From the NCBI RefSeq assembly GCF_028583425.1, contig NC_072790.1, positions 212,204,897 through 212,268,896 of the forward strand: DNA of 64,000 nucleotides, read 5' to 3'. The DNA is from Eublepharis macularius (lineage: Eukaryota; Chordata; Lepidosauria; Squamata; Eublepharidae). A program made the position numbers and the translations under genes. The notes beneath the pieces were generated by a model. The model saw nothing but the letters and a program-made list of their open reading frames with translations, was not told where the DNA came from and searched no databases. Numbering within the stretch: the stretch's first letter is position 1; every line of letters begins with the position of its first letter. Below, one piece after another: positions 42,440 through 52,618 of the stretch.

Positions 42440-42850
42440 AAAATGGTGAAGTGGGTTGTATTATTTTTTGTAGTACATTGCTATCATGCCCTGTTGTGCC
42501 CTCCTACTGTGTAACCTAAAGCTGTTCAAGAAATAAAGTGTTTTTGACAGGAATTGTGCTTTTGTGATTCTCTGATGTTAAGTGAGTTGTGTTATTTTTG
42601 TGTAAGATAGTGCTGCCATGCCCTTTGGTGTTCCCCCCTGCTGTGTAACCTAAAGCTGTTCAAGAAATAAAGTGTTTTTGACAGGAATTGTGCTTTGTGA
42701 TTCTCTGATGTTAAGTGAGTTGTGTTATTTTTGTGTAAGATAGTGCTGCCATGCCCTTTGGTGTTCCCCCCTGCTGTGTAACCTAAAGCTGTTCAAGAAA
42801 TAAAGTGTTTTTGACAGGAATCATGCTTTGTGATTCTCTGATATTAAGTG
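42440..42850. repeat. ~133-bp tandem units in the right arm
   Basis: Inverted counterparts of the left-arm units, with AATAAA on the + strand at 42532-42537, 42666-42671 and 42799-42804, each in the context GTTCAAGAAATAAAGTG. Confidence 0.85.
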
Positions 42851-44122
42851 AGTTGTGTTATTTTTCTGTGTGGGGGACTGCTGGTGTAATGTGTCATAAT
42901 GCTTTGCCTACTTGTACTTTGGAAGGGAGAAAAAAAATTTAAAACTTTATTTTGTGTTGTTCTTGTTTTATTCTTTGTTGTGCAGTTGGTTCCCATCATA
43001 GGGAACAATGGGGCTGGCTGGCCAGCCATCTCTGTAGGTGGCAGGGGAATTTGAGGGAGGGTGTGTGTGGTTCAGGTGCTCTTTCACAGGGACCAGCTGG
43101 CACTCAGAAGTGTGCCCACCATTGTAGCACCCCTGGGCTGTGCAGAATTGCCCAGGGAAAGAGAGTTTAGAAGTTCCCAGCATAGGGAACAAAGGGAGAG
43201 GGCTGGCCTTTGCCAGCCTGTTCCTGGGGTTATGGGTGTGGGGCAGGTGGGGGTGGATTTGGGTCTGTGAGGGGCTAATGTGGGGATTTGGGTCTGTGTG
43301 TGGCAGCTGGGGGGGAATTGGGTTTGTGTGGGGCTGTAAGGGGTGGACTTTAGGGGCTGAGAGGACCTACTTGGGGAGGCCATGAAATGCCCCCCCAAGT
43401 GGGAGCAGTCTGAGCCTGGGTGGGGGGTGGGGGGAAGGGTGGGAGAAGGGCCCCTGAGGGCTGGGGGGCATTTTGCATGCAAAATGCCACCCCTGGCAAC
43501 ACAAGCCTCCCCCAGCTGTCAGTGGTAGAGATTAGAGCACCTACTTGGGGAGGCCATGAAATGCCCCCCCCAAGTGGGAGCAGGCTGAGCCTTGGTGGGG
43601 GGTGGGAGGAGGGGTGGGAGAAGGGCCCCAGAGGGTTGGGGGGCATTTTGCATGCAAAATGCCACCCCTGGCAAAGGAAGCCTGCTTCTTCATTTTTTCC
43701 CCATAGGAAATAATGAAGAAGATGAGTAGCAGCATGCTAACAATATGCTGCTCCTTCGCTTTCTTATGGGAGGATGGGGGGACCTGCTTTGGGGGGCCAT
43801 AACATGGCCCCCCAAAGTCCAATCTGTCTGAAACTTGGGTGGTTGTTAGAGAAGGGTTAGAGGAAGGTCCCCACCAATTTTGGGCTTATTCGGTGGGAAA
43901 ATGCCTCCCCCAGATGTCCGGGAAGACGGAGGCATTTTCCCATTGAAAAGCCGAAAGAAAGCCGAAAGAATCCCGAAACGTTTCGGCTTTTTTCTTTCGG
44001 CTACCCGAAACGTTTCGGCATTCCCCGAAACGTTTCGGCATTCCCCAAAAGAAGCCGAAACACTTTTGTTTCGGCATTCTTTTGGCATTCTGAATGCCGA
44101 AACGCACATCCCTACTGATTAC

Positions 44123-45224
44123 TCTTGGTTCATGAAGGATGAACAAGGTTGGCTAGTGACCTGTGTGAATACTGCATGCCTCTCCCTAAACTGCCCTCAA
44201 GTTCCCTCAGAATTATAGATGGGTTTCTTGGCTGATGAGTTAATATGAAAAACTGTTTTAAGTTTTGAAAACTGCTGGTCTGGAGTGATCAAGTGGTGAC
44301 ATAATTTTCTGTTTTATTAATTAACGTCTGGAAGGAAATTGTAGGGAAAGGAGGTAGATATTAAAGGAGCACTCCTAAGTAGGTCTACTTGGAAGTAAGT
44401 TCAGTTTTATTCAGGAAAGTGTTCTTACAATTGCATCCTATTTCGTTTACGGCTATTGTGTGTCATGAAGTGTTTTAAAATGTAGGTCCCCAATTAGAGA
44501 GACAAGTGTTACTACTAGGTTATTCTAGTTTATATAACAATACCATTTTTCTCTCATTTGGTCAAGTGTATTTCTTGCTGTGCTTTTCCTTTGGTACTAA
44601 ATCCGCCATGATTTTTCTCCCCACTCAGCCAGCTAAAACGTCTCTTCTACGGATAAGCCCATCAAGAAGTAGAATTACCTGTGTACACCTATGGGATAAT
44701 GGACCCTAAATCACAACTAAGAGAAATGTTTGGTTTTGAAATGTGTAACCTGTGTTCCTGTTACATATTTTGTGTCTAAGTATTCATAAAGGTGCTTGGC
44801 TCACCCATTTTTCTTTTATAAAACTGTATAAGCAGTGTTCTGCCTCAGATGGCCTAATGGTATCATTGCATTTACTTGCCTATGTGGTGATTTTAAAGGG
44901 GGGCTGGGTGTGTATCTGTCCCTGAAGACCACACAACCATTAGCATCCTGCACTGTTCCTGCCCAGCTATCACTAACCATCTATTACTGATAGTGGGACT
45001 TGGTGGATTAATAGAGAAAAACAAGAGTGCCACACCAATCACAAAGATAAAAAAACAGGCAAAAAGCCAATTGTGGAAGTAGGAAAAATATTTGTTTATG
45101 CAGATTAAAATTCCCTGTGTTACTTTTATAAATTAATTTTTAATTATGGAGACTATATTATATCATATCGCAGATTCTCTGAACAAGCCTTGGTGAAACA
45201 CATAGGTAATTAACACCTTGTGAT
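44123..45224 (+). other. EML6 intron 1, unclassified
   Basis: No repeat or exon recognised. Confidence 0.5.
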
Positions 45225-45830
45225 GGACAGTTTCAAGTTCTGTCATCCAGGAGCCTCAGGGCCAAGCTAGAAGTGATGAATTATACTTGAATGGCAAGTG
45301 AACAGACTCACATGTATTCCTCCCTGTTCACTTGTGCTCCATGCAATTGTGTGGAGCGCAAGTGAACAGGGAGGAATACATGCGAGTCAAGTGTAATTCG
45401 TCACGTCTAGCTCGGCCCTCAATCAATCACTTTCAAATGGTGGGCTGTTACATTGAAAAGAGAAAAAAAGAGTTTAGCAGTTTAACTACTGGCCAACTGA
45501 CAGAATTGAGGGTTGATGGATTTTAATAGGAGAAGGGTTAAGACGGAGATCTGCTGTTTAGGCCGGGAGTCTGTTAGGGACTTTTGAAAATAAGTAAGGA
45601 CTGGATGCTGTTCCTGTCAAAAACAGTTAAAAGTTAGAAGCTTTTCTGTGCCATGTTATAAGTTGGAGTCAGTGAAACAAAAGATGTGCTGCTTTCTCGG
45701 GCCACAGCTCTCTAGTAACTCTGTTGCTCCAATACTGAGTGGGCTGGAGAAAAGGAAAACAAAGAAACAACCAAGGCACACATACTACTGATATAAAGCT
45801 GGTTTTTTAGTTGTTTTCCCAAAAGCCTCC
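45225..45830 (+). repeat. Unclassified LTR-like repeat (copy 2), split by a MITE
   Basis: Collinear with the minus strand of 4600-5140: GTTTAACTACTGGCCAACTG is followed by GGAGAAGGGTTAAGAC, TGTCAAAAACAGTTAAAAG, then GAAAACAAAGAAACAACCAAG. Interrupted at 45259-45418 by a palindromic MITE. Class undetermined. Confidence 0.55.
45259..45418. mobile_element. 160-bp palindromic MITE with TCA duplication
   Basis: Terminal inverted repeats GGGCCAAGCTAGAAGTGATG and, on the opposite strand at the right, GGGCCGAGCTAGACGTGACG. The arms continue through AAGTGAACAG and GAGGAATACAT to a short loop. TCA flanks both ends (45256-45258, 45419-45421). The paralogous repeat at 5100-5125 shows the uninterrupted target. 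A 3-bp duplication suggests PIF/Harbinger. Confidence 0.85.
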
Positions 45831-46812
45831 AATTATTAAAACAAAAGCAAAACAAACAAAAATTTGTAGGGTGTGAAATTTTAGTCCTTAGATTCTAGAT
45901 TTGGAGACGAGATGACACACCAGCTAAGCATCTTAAATGGAGGAACCTCACAAAAAGGGTGGTGGTCGTTCATGGTACTTTCTTAATTGTACTTCCATTT
46001 TATCACACTACTGAATGCATGAAGTTACTGTCCTTAAATGTCTAATCATGAAACTGCAGAATTAGGCCCAGGCAAAATACTTACTTATTTAATCACTCAC
46101 TTTATAGTCCTTCTTTCTTGCTGACTCAAGCAGATTTGCTGGATATAAACAGTGCAATCAAACAGCATAAGACAATCATTTGATAATGCAATAGAACTAC
46201 AATTACAGAATTAGAGAACAGTGAACAACAAGCTATCTAAGGCAAGGTATACTGTAAACAATATAGAAAGTGGATCAGAAGGTAAAAGCAGGCGATACCT
46301 ACAGTAATAATTGTGATCAGCTACAGTCCTATTCCATTATAAAGGTGCCTCCAGGCTGTTCATTCTACTGCACTGCTGATCACTTTGTAAAAATGCTCCC
46401 TTGAACATTACAGTTTTGCACATTCTGCAGAATGAGAGAAATGTGGAAACATTCCTGACTTCCTCAAGCAGGCCATTTCATGAGATGGGGGCCATCATTG
46501 AGAATGCATGTAAATGGTTGGCTGCTGATCTTACCCATTTAGAAGGCTTTGCACAGATAAGCAAAGCGAGCAGAGCAGAAGAGACCATCATGTAGGTATG
46601 TGTGTCTAAAGCCATTCAGGGCATTGTAGGTTATCACCTTTGAAGGTTATCATCTAATCCTGAATTAACTCCATAACTTATTAGTAACCAATGAAGTGTC
46701 TGCAGAATGGGTGTGACATGCTTTCCCCCCCTAGAGCCTGATAGTAGAGCATGGACTCACATGGCCAGATCAGCTGAGTCAAGGTAGGGAGTCATCTTCC
46801 AAGCTAAAAGAA

Positions 46813-47530
46813 TGTCGTGGTCCAGTCTGGGCTCAGTGAAAGTGAGGACTTCTTGTTAGGAGAGGAGCCTTGTGTAAACAGCCATGACTCCTCAGGAGAA
46901 GAGGAGCTCTGTGTAGCCAGCCCTAGCCCTGACTCAGCAGATGCCAGGGATCAGGAACCACAGCTGCTAGCTAATCAGAGTTCACAGCCAGCACCTGAGA
47001 CAGGGCCACCAGCACTCTCCAGCCCCATCACTACTGGGGAAGCCCAGTCAGGGGCTCCCCTCCCCAGGTTTGCTCACACCTAAAGAGCACTGCAGACATA
47101 AGCAGAGGTTAGAGCTGCAGAAGAGACAGTGCAGTGCTCGCCTTCTGAGCCGACACCAGCTGCTGGAGAGCAAGGATGAGTAGCATCAGGAGGGAGCCCC
47201 AGCAGCTGGCTGCAAATCACGCATGGCTATAAAAGCCAGTCTGGAGGAACTGCCAGGTGTGGAAGCAATGTGTTGAAGGCCTGCAACCACTTCCATGAAC
47301 TTTGTACCCTGCCCTGCACCGCACCTAGATGTGATGCTATCGGAAACTGACCTTGGACTGGACTTGACAAAGCTTTTTGGATTCTGGAGACACACCTGGT
47401 GTTGTATTCATGCTCTGATTTCAAACTGGGCTGGGCTTTTGGATTCTGAACTCTCCTCTGGCTTTGAACTAGTGCATTTACTGTGGACTGCACTTGGACT
47501 GCTCTGTTTGGGCTAGCCCAGCCCACGACA
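46813..47530 (+). mobile_element. Solo LTR, 718 bp, nested in LINE copy C
   Basis: Starts TGTCGTGG and ends CCACGACA (TG...CA with an 8-bp terminal inversion), flanked by perfect 5-bp duplications AAGAA (46808-46812 and 47531-47535). A TATAAAAG box lies at 47228-47235, giving + orientation. No internal retroviral or retrotransposon sequence is attached, so it is a solo LTR left by recombination between two LTRs. No AATAAA seen after the TATA box. An 89-codon open frame in the U3-like part has no recognisable product. Superfamily not determined. Confidence 0.88.
47228..47235 (+). promoter_or_regulatory. TATA box of the solo LTR
   Basis: TATAAAAG about 415 bp into the LTR, where a U3/R promoter is expected. 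Activity is unknown. Confidence 0.6.
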
Positions 47531-48221
47531 AAGAAGCTGGTAGAATGCCTGTTTTGCCATTGTGTTAACTTGCTTCTCCAGTAATAGTGCTGGACCCAGT
47601 GTAACCCCTAGGCTCTTCAGAGCACCATCTAGACCATATCATTGGTGGGGAGATGATGCCCCTCAATACTTCAACTTTCCTAACCAACATTACCTCCATC
47701 TTGTCAGGATTCAGTTTCAGTTTGCTTACCCTTAACCATTTAACCACAGTAATAAGGCACTGCTGTTCAGGATCTCTACAGCATTATTAGGTTATTTGGA
47801 CAAAGAAATATAGAGTTGGGTATCATCGGCGTATTGATGATAGCCTATTCCAAATTCACAACTGATTTCTCTTAGGGTTTTCCATATTGAATAGCATGGG
47901 GGATAATCAGCCTGAGTGCCATTACCTTGGAGATTGGTAATTGGGTCTTTAACAGTCACAGGTGAGAACATTATTTGGCTTAAATATGAATTATTAGTAC
48001 ATCTGACTCTATCATGCAAGTACTAATGAAAATGAACTCCCTTTACATTGTGATGTGATGCTTGACACAGCGGAGTACATGTCATGCTTACTCTGGGTCA
48101 GCATTCAAGAACACAATACCCTCCCCTCATTACAGCACTATAAAAAATCTGGCATGACGGAATCAAAGTTTAATTATTTCAATGGGACAACTAAGCATGT
48201 ACTTGATTCACTAGAGTTAAT

Positions 48222-48444
48222 CGTGTTAGTCTGTGGTAGCAAAATCAAAAAGAGTCCAGTAGCACCTTTAAGACTAACCAATTTTATTTTAGCATAAGCT
48301 TTCGAGAATCAAGTTCTCTTCATCAGATGCCTGATACAGAGGCATCTGTATCAGGCATCTGACGAAGAGAACTGGATTCTCGAAAGCTTATGCTAAAATA
48401 AAATTGGTTAGTCTTAAAGGTGCTACTGGACTCTTTTTGATTTT
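48222..48444 (-). mobile_element. Palindromic retroposon-like element (copy 2)
   Basis: Inverted arms with GAGTCCAGTAGCACCTTTAA, AGACTAACCAATTTTATTTT and GCATAAGCTTTCGAGAATC, and a 40-nt palindromic centre (CAGATGCCTGATACAG and its inverse). Flanked by the 12-bp duplication ACTAGAGTTAAT (48210-48221, 48445-48456). The left end keeps CGTGTTAGTCTG; the right arm lacks it. Confidence 0.8.
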
Positions 48445-48456
48445 ACTAGAGTTAAT

Positions 48457-50031
48457 GGGACCTACAAGACTTAATTTTGGGTTGCATTCAAGACTTGCAG
48501 ATAATTGCAAAAAATTACCAGCCCCTTACAGTTTTTACCAGCCTGCCTATTTAGTATGATATGCCACATGGTTGTTGCAATAGTGGGTCTGACACAGAAG
48601 GAATTATTACTCACCCTATAAGACAGCTTTAAGGTATATCCCAATATAGAATCTGGCCATAACTTCTTCAGTGACTACTAGTGACTCTGTGTGAGCAAAT
48701 GTGCTTGGGCAGGGGGAGGATTTGGTATGAAGAAAATTGTTGTAATAGGTCTTTTTTCTGGGGGATTCTGAAGGATGGAAACATGACTAATAGTCTTGCG
48801 CTTAGCATTGTGCATCTGTTTATTTAGAGTTCTTTCCTACTTGCAGAGGTCAAATCTTAATGGTTTGTCAAAGCATGTCACACTCAAAAGCTATAAAGCA
48901 TTATCAGATACATGGAAAGAAAAGCATTCTGCAGGAAAATTAAAGTGCTATTATGAATGCCTAATGCACAGAGAGATCTGGGTTTTACAATTATAGTCAG
49001 AATACCATAGACAAAATAGACTAATGGCTGATCAGTCTTTTAGAAAATTATATGACTTGCCAAAACCTTATGTTCTTTAATGTATTTTTATCTGTCCCTC
49101 AGAGCAGAACAAAAATTCAATGTTTCTGCATTTCTGCAGTTTGTCTTGTTACCACACCCTTGCATACATGGAGCAGCCAACATGCCTCAGTGGCTGGGCA
49201 CCTCTGTCTGGCTCCTCATGGCTACAGATTGCCCAGCTGACCAATCCACAGGGCCAGCTAGCTTCCTGGGGGATGGGCCCTACCTGCAAACCTGGCAAGC
49301 AGGCCTCCACTTACCCACGGGCAGGGCTTAAAATGTGAAGCTGCCCAGGCCCTCCACACAGTTGCCTGCAGCCAGTTTCCCGCTCTCCCACCCGTGGGTT
49401 AGCTCAGGGGTTAGGGCATGGCTGGTTCTGCTTCATTCCATACTAGAATGAGCCTAGGTCACAAAGCTGAAGCTTTTCAATTTCCCCACAATATTTTTCT
49501 TTGGCTTTGCAGATAAGGAACTAGGAACTGCGTATAAGGAACTGGGAACTGGGAACCAATTTCAGCTTCGTAGGTCTAGGTCAAGATCTAGACCTGGATC
49601 TGGTTGGGTCTTGTCACAGCTTTAAGAAGGGAACTTGGCATTGGACACAGATCCTTTTGCAGGGAAACACATCCTGCAAGCATGTTTCTTTATAGATGGG
49701 GATCCTCTTCAGGGATTTGTGGAGCGATGTTTGGTAGGGACAAGCCCAGCTTGGGGGCTGTCAGAGAATCCTTGCTCCCAGGTGGCAGGAGAACCATACA
49801 GAGTGAGTCTCATGTGAGTCCCATTTACTGTCATCCTGTGGTTCCGTCCTTGGCAGGTGGGCCAAGAGGATGGGTTGGTCATCGGCTGGCAGGTGGGTCA
49901 GTCGATGAGAGGATCCAGGCTCGTGCGGCACCAATGCTCCTTAAACTGTAATAAATAAAGTTATGGTCCCTAGAGCAGGGATCTTTTACCTGAAGAGGTG
50001 GCTATTCATAGCTGTGAGAAGCGAGATTCAG
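48457..50031 (+). other. EML6 intron 1, partly GC-richer unclassified block
   Basis: About 49140-49985 is GC-richer than its surroundings and ends near AATAAATAAA (49949-49960), which could be an LTR or other retroelement end. No TG...CA termini or duplication were found. No exon recognised. Confidence 0.4.
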
Positions 50032-50034
50032 CAG

Positions 50035-51080
50035 GGCTGAATCCACACTACCGTCGTTCTCGCGGCAGTTTTTCGCTTCCGCAGCACCATTCCTTCATCT
50101 GTTCACACACATCGTCTCCGAAGCCGTCATTAATTCGGCATGGCGTTGCCGCAGCCCATTGCACTTTCATCACGGGTTATCTTTTGATGATTAACTGCCC
50201 TCCATTGAATTCTGAGCCTCTCTTGACCCACCTCCCAATTAAGAAGTAATTCTCCGCCTTTGTCCCCACCCCTTGTTTAAAAAAATAAAAGAGTACCGTG
50301 TTGATATGGCGACATCTCATCATATTAATCTCATTTTAAAAAAGCGAGCAGACCTCAAATATCAGAGGAACAATTTCATATGTTAATTCAATTTATATAT
50401 TTGGGGGGGGGGGCACCCACATGATACTGAAATCATGGCTCATGTTACGCCCTGACACGGACTGTGCCGACGAATTAGGAACAGATGTCAATTTTCCAAA
50501 GACAAAATGAAGCTCTGCTGTGGGATGCTGCTGTAGGTGATCGTGACCGCTCACCCATTCCCGGATGATTTCAACCAGCATGCAGTCTGTGATGTTCCGA
50601 GTGCTCATCGTAAGTGTCTCGGGTGATTTTTTAAAATATATTTTTTATTTTTATTTATTTTATTTAATTACATTTTTAGACCGCCCTCCCCATCAGACGG
50701 GCTCAGGGCGGTTTGACAACAATTTAAAAACAGTAAAAACATTATAAAAACATTAAAACATCGTATAAAAAAACATTAAAATTGGCGGGTGTAGAATATT
50801 AAATATTATGTTAATGATGTCGTTGTACCATTGAACCAGGATGCTTACTCATTGATATAGCGTCAATTTGACTTTTAAAAAATAAAATAAAATAAACCGG
50901 GGCCGTTCGGGTTTTTCCCGCCCCTGGATGCGTCTTTTTAAAAGGGGATGTGATCATCTGGTTGCGCAGGAGAAACGCTGTTCCAGGGGTAATGTGAACA
51001 AATGAACGAAGACTGCGCAATAACTGATGATGCAATCATTGCACGAGAAAAGCGGGAGCTAAGGTAGTGTGGAATCAGCC
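50035..51080. mobile_element. 1-kb nonautonomous DNA element, GGCTGAATCCACAC termini
   Basis: Ends GGCTGAATCCACACTACC and GGTAGTGTGGAATCAGCC are inverted, flanked by CAG on both sides (50032-50034, 51081-51083). A 3-bp CWG-type duplication is known for some animal Harbinger elements. The interior is CpG-richer than its surroundings and has no transposase; it includes a LINE 3' end (50640-50790) and a perfect donor-like ATC|GTAAGT at about 50608-50616. A related element lies at 57575. Confidence 0.75.
50640..50790 (-). repeat. LINE 3'-end fragment inside the 1-kb element
   Basis: TTTATTTTATTTAATTACATTTTTAGACCG then CGGGCTCAGGGCGGTTTGACAACAA and repeated ACATTAAAA, a reversed L2/CR1-group LINE 3' end. 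Confidence 0.6.
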
Positions 51081-51083
51081 CAG

Positions 51084-51487
51084 GAAAAGGACAACAGAAA
51101 CACTGAAGGTTTTAAAAAGAAATATGGATTGTATTGAGGGATTTGGTACAATACTGGGGGCAGGGGGGCTATCCTAAGCAAATACTAGCAAATACTAAAT
51201 CAAGGCAAATATCACTGTTCCTCAATCCTACATAAATACTAAATAAAAGCAACACATTTGGAGCAAAACTTGCTTTTAAGCTACTGGGGGAAATGGGAAA
51301 TAGGACAGAGGAGAAATTAATGTCTAGTTTTTCCAGCGATGAGGTCCTAAGTTAGCACAGAGAAGGAAAATGTCAGCTCTCTGTGTGGACAAACAAACAA
51401 CAAGCTTGATACCCAGTAAGCAAATGCAAAAACAGTGTACACCCCACCCGGATATCCACTAATAGTTATGCAATAATGTTAAAGGCA
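51084..51487 (+). other. EML6 intron 1, unclassified
   Basis: Contains a repeated AAATACTA word near 51180-51245. Nothing else recognised. Confidence 0.45.
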
Positions 51488-51489
51488 TA

Positions 51490-52219
51490 CAGCACAAATT
51501 CATGAACATGAAAAAGTGTATTCAATCAATGTTATAGACAAGCAATAGTTAAAGTATATTCAATCAGTCATATAAGTCAACAGTAATTCTTTACAATACA
51601 GAGACCTGCACAAAACTCCCCAGAAAATGGTAATTTCCACGATGTCACTCCTTGGGTGAACCTGAATGAATCCACAACAGGTTAGCCACGGGTTCCTGAG
51701 GAAGTTGTCCTGACGAAAGCTGCCGTTTAGCTGTCTGCAGTTAAGACCATCAGTGGCTGATATCCTCGGAGCAAGGGGTCCAACTGAAATTTTTTTTTGA
51801 AACACTCATGTAAAAGGAAAAGCAGAAGAAACACTCGTTGGTATACCCCCTTTATCTTGTCTAGCCCTTGGAGCACTTATCTTGTTCTTAGCAGCATCTA
51901 TGGAGAAGAAACACAGTGGGGTCTATGGTCCCCTTTGACTTTTGAGTCGGATGTTGTGGTTCTGAAGGAACTTAGGTTGTTTGTGAGACTCTTTAAGAAT
52001 TCACAGGAGCCTCTACATGGAATGACTTATTGGTCAGAAGACACAACTTACATCATTGTTATGTGCCCTCAGATTTGGACATTTTCTGGGGAGTTTTGTG
52101 CAGGTCTCTGTATTGTAAAGAACTACTGTTGACTTGTATGACTGATTGAATATACTTTAACTATTGCTTGTTTATAACATTGATTGAATACACTTTTTCA
52201 TGTTCATGAATTTGTGCTG
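51490..52219. mobile_element. 730-bp foldback element with 139-bp inverted arms
   Basis: 51490-51628 (from CAGCACAAATTCATGAACAT) is repeated inverted at 52081-52219, with few differences. TA lies just outside both ends (51488-51489, 52220-52221), as in Tc1/mariner elements. The 450-bp interior has no transposase and includes a TTCCTGAGGAAG/CCTGACGAAAG motif common in dispersed lizard repeats. Confidence 0.8.
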
Positions 52220-52414
52220 TATAGCTCTCTGTGTGGTGCAGTATGAGACAGAAAATAAGGAGAGGGATATTAAGATGGGAGGAAGAGATATACCTTTCCT
52301 ATTCTGCGTAACAATCAGGAGAAGGAAGAAGAGTTTCAGTGCACTGGGAACCTGTTGCATTTCTCATGGGAGGCCAGAGCAGACTCAGTGATTTCAGCAA
52401 AAGTAGACAAACCA

Positions 52415-52618
52415 TGCCCTGACCTGAATGGCCCAGGCAAACCCAATCTCATCAGATTTCAGAAGCTAAGCAGGGGCATCCTTGGTTAGTAATTGGATAG
52501 GAGACCTCCAAAGAAGACCAAGGTTGCAGAGAAAGACCATGGAAAACCACCTCTGTTAGTCTCTTGCCATGAAAAACCCACCAGGGGGCGCTATAAGTCA
52601 GCCATGACTTGATGGCAC
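52415..52618 (+). mobile_element. 5S rRNA-derived SINE (copy 4)
   Basis: CCCAATCTCATCAGATTTCAGAAGCTAAGCAGG and TTGGATAGGAGACCTCCAAA correspond to 5S rRNA positions around boxes A/IE/C. Tail CTCTTGCCATGAAAAACCCA then CAGCCATGACTTGATGGCAC. The best-preserved 5S core of the four copies. Confidence 0.88.

Larger units (their letters stand above)
40740..44114. mobile_element. Giant foldback hAT-like element (3,375 bp palindrome)
   Basis: The element is almost wholly palindromic: 40740 to about 42430 is repeated inverted from about 42440 to 44114, with a short loop near 42430. Ends are TAGGGGTGTGC...GCACATCCCTA, flanked by the perfect 8-bp duplication CTGATTAC (40732-40739, 44115-44122); both features fit the hAT superfamily. 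Layers from outside inward: GCCGAAA/TTTCGGC subterminal repeats, a GGGAAAATGCCTCC block, two tandem ~180-bp units with the perfect palindrome GCATTTTGCATGCAAAATGC, a C-rich block, and ~133-bp tandem units. Frames mirrored between arms are compositional; I see no transposase. It is presumably mobilised in trans. It lies in EML6 intron 1. Confidence 0.93.
46080..48020 (-). mobile_element. L2-like LINE, degenerate (copy C)
   Basis: Same family as copy A: minus-strand pieces include YHQYADDTQLYISL (about 47800) and LKLNPDKMEVMLV (47700), and the 3' half aligns in order with 37280-37860. Interrupted by a 718-bp solo LTR. No intact frame remains. Confidence 0.85.

Noticed and set aside
41021..43822. 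Mirrored open frames of 69-157 codons in both arms of the palindrome
   Set aside because: They are Pro/His/Gly-rich, overlap on both strands, and follow from C-rich and G-rich composition; no domain or transposase motif. Their symmetry is a result of the inverted repeat.
40740..44114. Palindrome as an assembly or sequencing mirror artefact
   Set aside because: An artefact would not end in hAT-like termini with an exact 8-bp duplication of flanking DNA, and the arms are not identical.
49140..49985. A second solo LTR
   Set aside because: There is an AATAAA-rich end but no matching TG...CA termini or target duplication, so it was left as unclassified.
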